Source: an uncultured Oscillospiraceae bacterium (GTDB taxonomy: Bacteria; Bacillota; Clostridia; Oscillospirales; Oscillospiraceae). Taken from it: a stretch of 40,103 nucleotides of DNA. The notes beneath the pieces are model-generated. The model was not told the DNA's origin and ran no database searches. It worked only from the letters and a program-made list of their open reading frames with translations. A program made the translations under genes and the position numbers. Positions 39,519 through 40,103 of this stretch are shown here, in pieces; positions within the stretch are counted from its first letter, which is position 1; every line of letters begins with the position of its first letter. The DNA lies in the NCBI GenBank assembly GCA_910588135.1, contig CAJUOT010000022.1:1-40103 (forward strand), in the 5' to 3' direction.

Positions 39519-40103
39519 TCAGCGGTCCCACTTGGAGATGAGCGCCCGCAGCTGGTCGGCGAACTTGCCCAGGTCCTTGTTGGACCCGCCCTTGTTGTGG
39601 GCGATGACCTCCATGAGCTTCTGCCCCACGTCCTCCAAGCGGCGGTAAGCGGGGGAACCCGGGTCCACCGGGGCCGCCTTGGGCTCCAGCACGATGCCGG
39701 GGGCGATCATGCGGTCCTCCAGCAGGTCGTAGACCTCCTCGTAGTTGGGCGCGTGGGCGGAGAAGCCCATCTCGGTGAGGGTCTGGGCGTAGTTCTCCGC
39801 GGCCCGGGCCTCGCCGTGAACCACAAACACCTGCTGGGGCTTGGGGGCGTACATATTGATCCAGCGCACCAGCCCGTCCCGGTCGGCGTGGGAGCTCAGG
39901 CCGTGGAAGCGGACAATCCGCGCCCGGACGGCGATCTCCTCCCCGAAGAGCTTCACGTGCTGGGCCCCGTCCAGGATGCGCCGGCCCAGGGAGCCCTCCG
40001 CCTGGTAGCCCACGAACAGGACGGTGGACTCCGGCCGCCAGAGGTTGTGCTTCAAGTGGTGGCGGATACGGCCCGCGTCGCACATACCGGAGGCGGAGAT
40101 GAT
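39519..40103 (-). CDS. Beta-CASP MBL-fold RNA metallo-hydrolase (partial, N-terminus beyond the right edge)
   Basis: The C-terminal 194 codons of a metallo-beta-lactamase-fold protein with the RNA-specificity (beta-CASP/CPSF-like) end. The visible part starts IISASGMCDAGRIRHHL, a conserved beta-CASP block, then VLFVGYQAEGSLGRRI, FHGLSSHADRDGLVRWI and VFVVHGE, where the metal-binding C-terminal histidines sit. A helical tail (about 60 residues; SNKDLGKFADQLRALISKW) follows. Related proteins act as RNA exo/endonucleases. The catalytic HxHxDH motif would be off the window. The internal ATG at 40085 is not the start; the frame stays open to the edge. Confidence 0.9.
   Translation of the reverse strand: MISASGMCDAGRIRHHLKHNLWRPESTVLFVGYQAEGSLGRRILDGAQHVKLFGEEIAVRARIVRFHGLSSHADRDGLVRWINMYAPKPQQVFVVHGEARAAENYAQTLTEMGFSAHAPNYEEVYDLLEDRMIAPGIVLEPKAAPVDPGSPAYRRLEDVGQKLMEVIAHNKGGSNKDLGKFADQLRALISKWDR

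Noticed and set aside
36982..40083. A 1033-codon minus-strand open frame opposite the beta-helix and glmM genes
   Set aside because: Antisense composition, no start signal, and it passes through the strong glmM terminator and into another gene in the wrong frame.
1..40103. CRISPR arrays, prophage or transposase genes, toxin-antitoxin pairs, rRNA and tRNA genes
   Set aside because: I looked for regular spaced repeats, integrase or transposase motifs, and tRNA-like cloverleaf ends in the intergenic regions and found none. By-eye reading could miss a single tRNA hidden opposite a gene.

Overview
The window is a dense, GC-rich stretch of bacterial chromosome. It looks like a Gram-positive anaerobe of the Clostridia, most likely Oscillospiraceae (Flavonifractor/Lawsonibacter/Intestinimonas-like). 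The pointers are a V-type ATPase operon, a clostridial-order Rnf operon (C-D-G-E-A-B), rubrerythrin, GdpP-L9-DnaB gene order, YlmH, DUF896, YmdB and a YtvI-like permease. The genus is inference; no rRNA or tRNA gene was seen. Almost everything is core chromosome. I saw no phage, transposase, CRISPR array or toxin-antitoxin genes.

Layout. (1) 1-5888, minus strand: V-type ATPase operon in the order H/G-I-K-E-C-F-A, running off the left edge inside subunit A. A 73-bp near-perfect palindrome sits between F and A. (2) 6034-18132, plus strand: a long housekeeping string of gdpP, rplI, dnaB, tilS, hpt, ftsH, lepB, an unknown membrane protein, metG and tatD, mostly overlapping or separated by a few bases. 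(3) 18195-18603: a cold-shock gene with a strong promoter and a terminator-like hairpin inside its leader. (4) 18607-22512, minus strand: DUF896, YlmH, a Nudix hydrolase, rubrerythrin with a palindromic operator, and an ABC exporter. The exporter promoter shares its -35 region with that of (5) an AI-2E/YtvI-family permease, plus strand, followed by an HtrA protease with three tandem 11-bp boxes upstream. (6) 25538-31414, minus strand: a 38-residue small protein; a YhaN/YhaO-like pair (SbcC-like ATPase with a membrane segment, and an SbcD-like nuclease); YmdB phosphodiesterase; a DEAD-box helicase; and an Rrf2 regulator with a cysteine cluster. (7) 31530-36641, plus strand: the rnf operon, divergent from rrf2. 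(8) 36720-39267, plus strand: two tandem small membrane proteins, a left-handed beta-helix acyltransferase-like protein and glmM. (9) 39273-40103, minus strand: a small unknown protein and a beta-CASP metallo-hydrolase cut by the right edge.

How it fits together. The Rnf complex (ferredoxin:NAD+ oxidoreductase) and the V-type ATPase are the two ion-coupled machines here. The K-subunit rotor carries the full set of residues known as Na+ ligands in Enterococcus hirae NtpK, so sodium-based energy coupling is a reasonable inference. The divergent rrf2-rnf arrangement, with a perfect 7-1-7 palindrome between the promoters, suggests that an Fe-S or redox sensor controls Rnf. The rest serves replication, translation, purine salvage, c-di-AMP turnover, protein quality control, RNA decay, DNA repair and cell-wall precursor synthesis.

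No entire undescribed system stands out. The best leads are regulatory architectures (csp leader hairpin, overlapping divergent promoters, operators at rnf, rbr and htrA), the operon-internal palindrome, small unannotated proteins, and the membrane-anchored SbcC-like ATPase.
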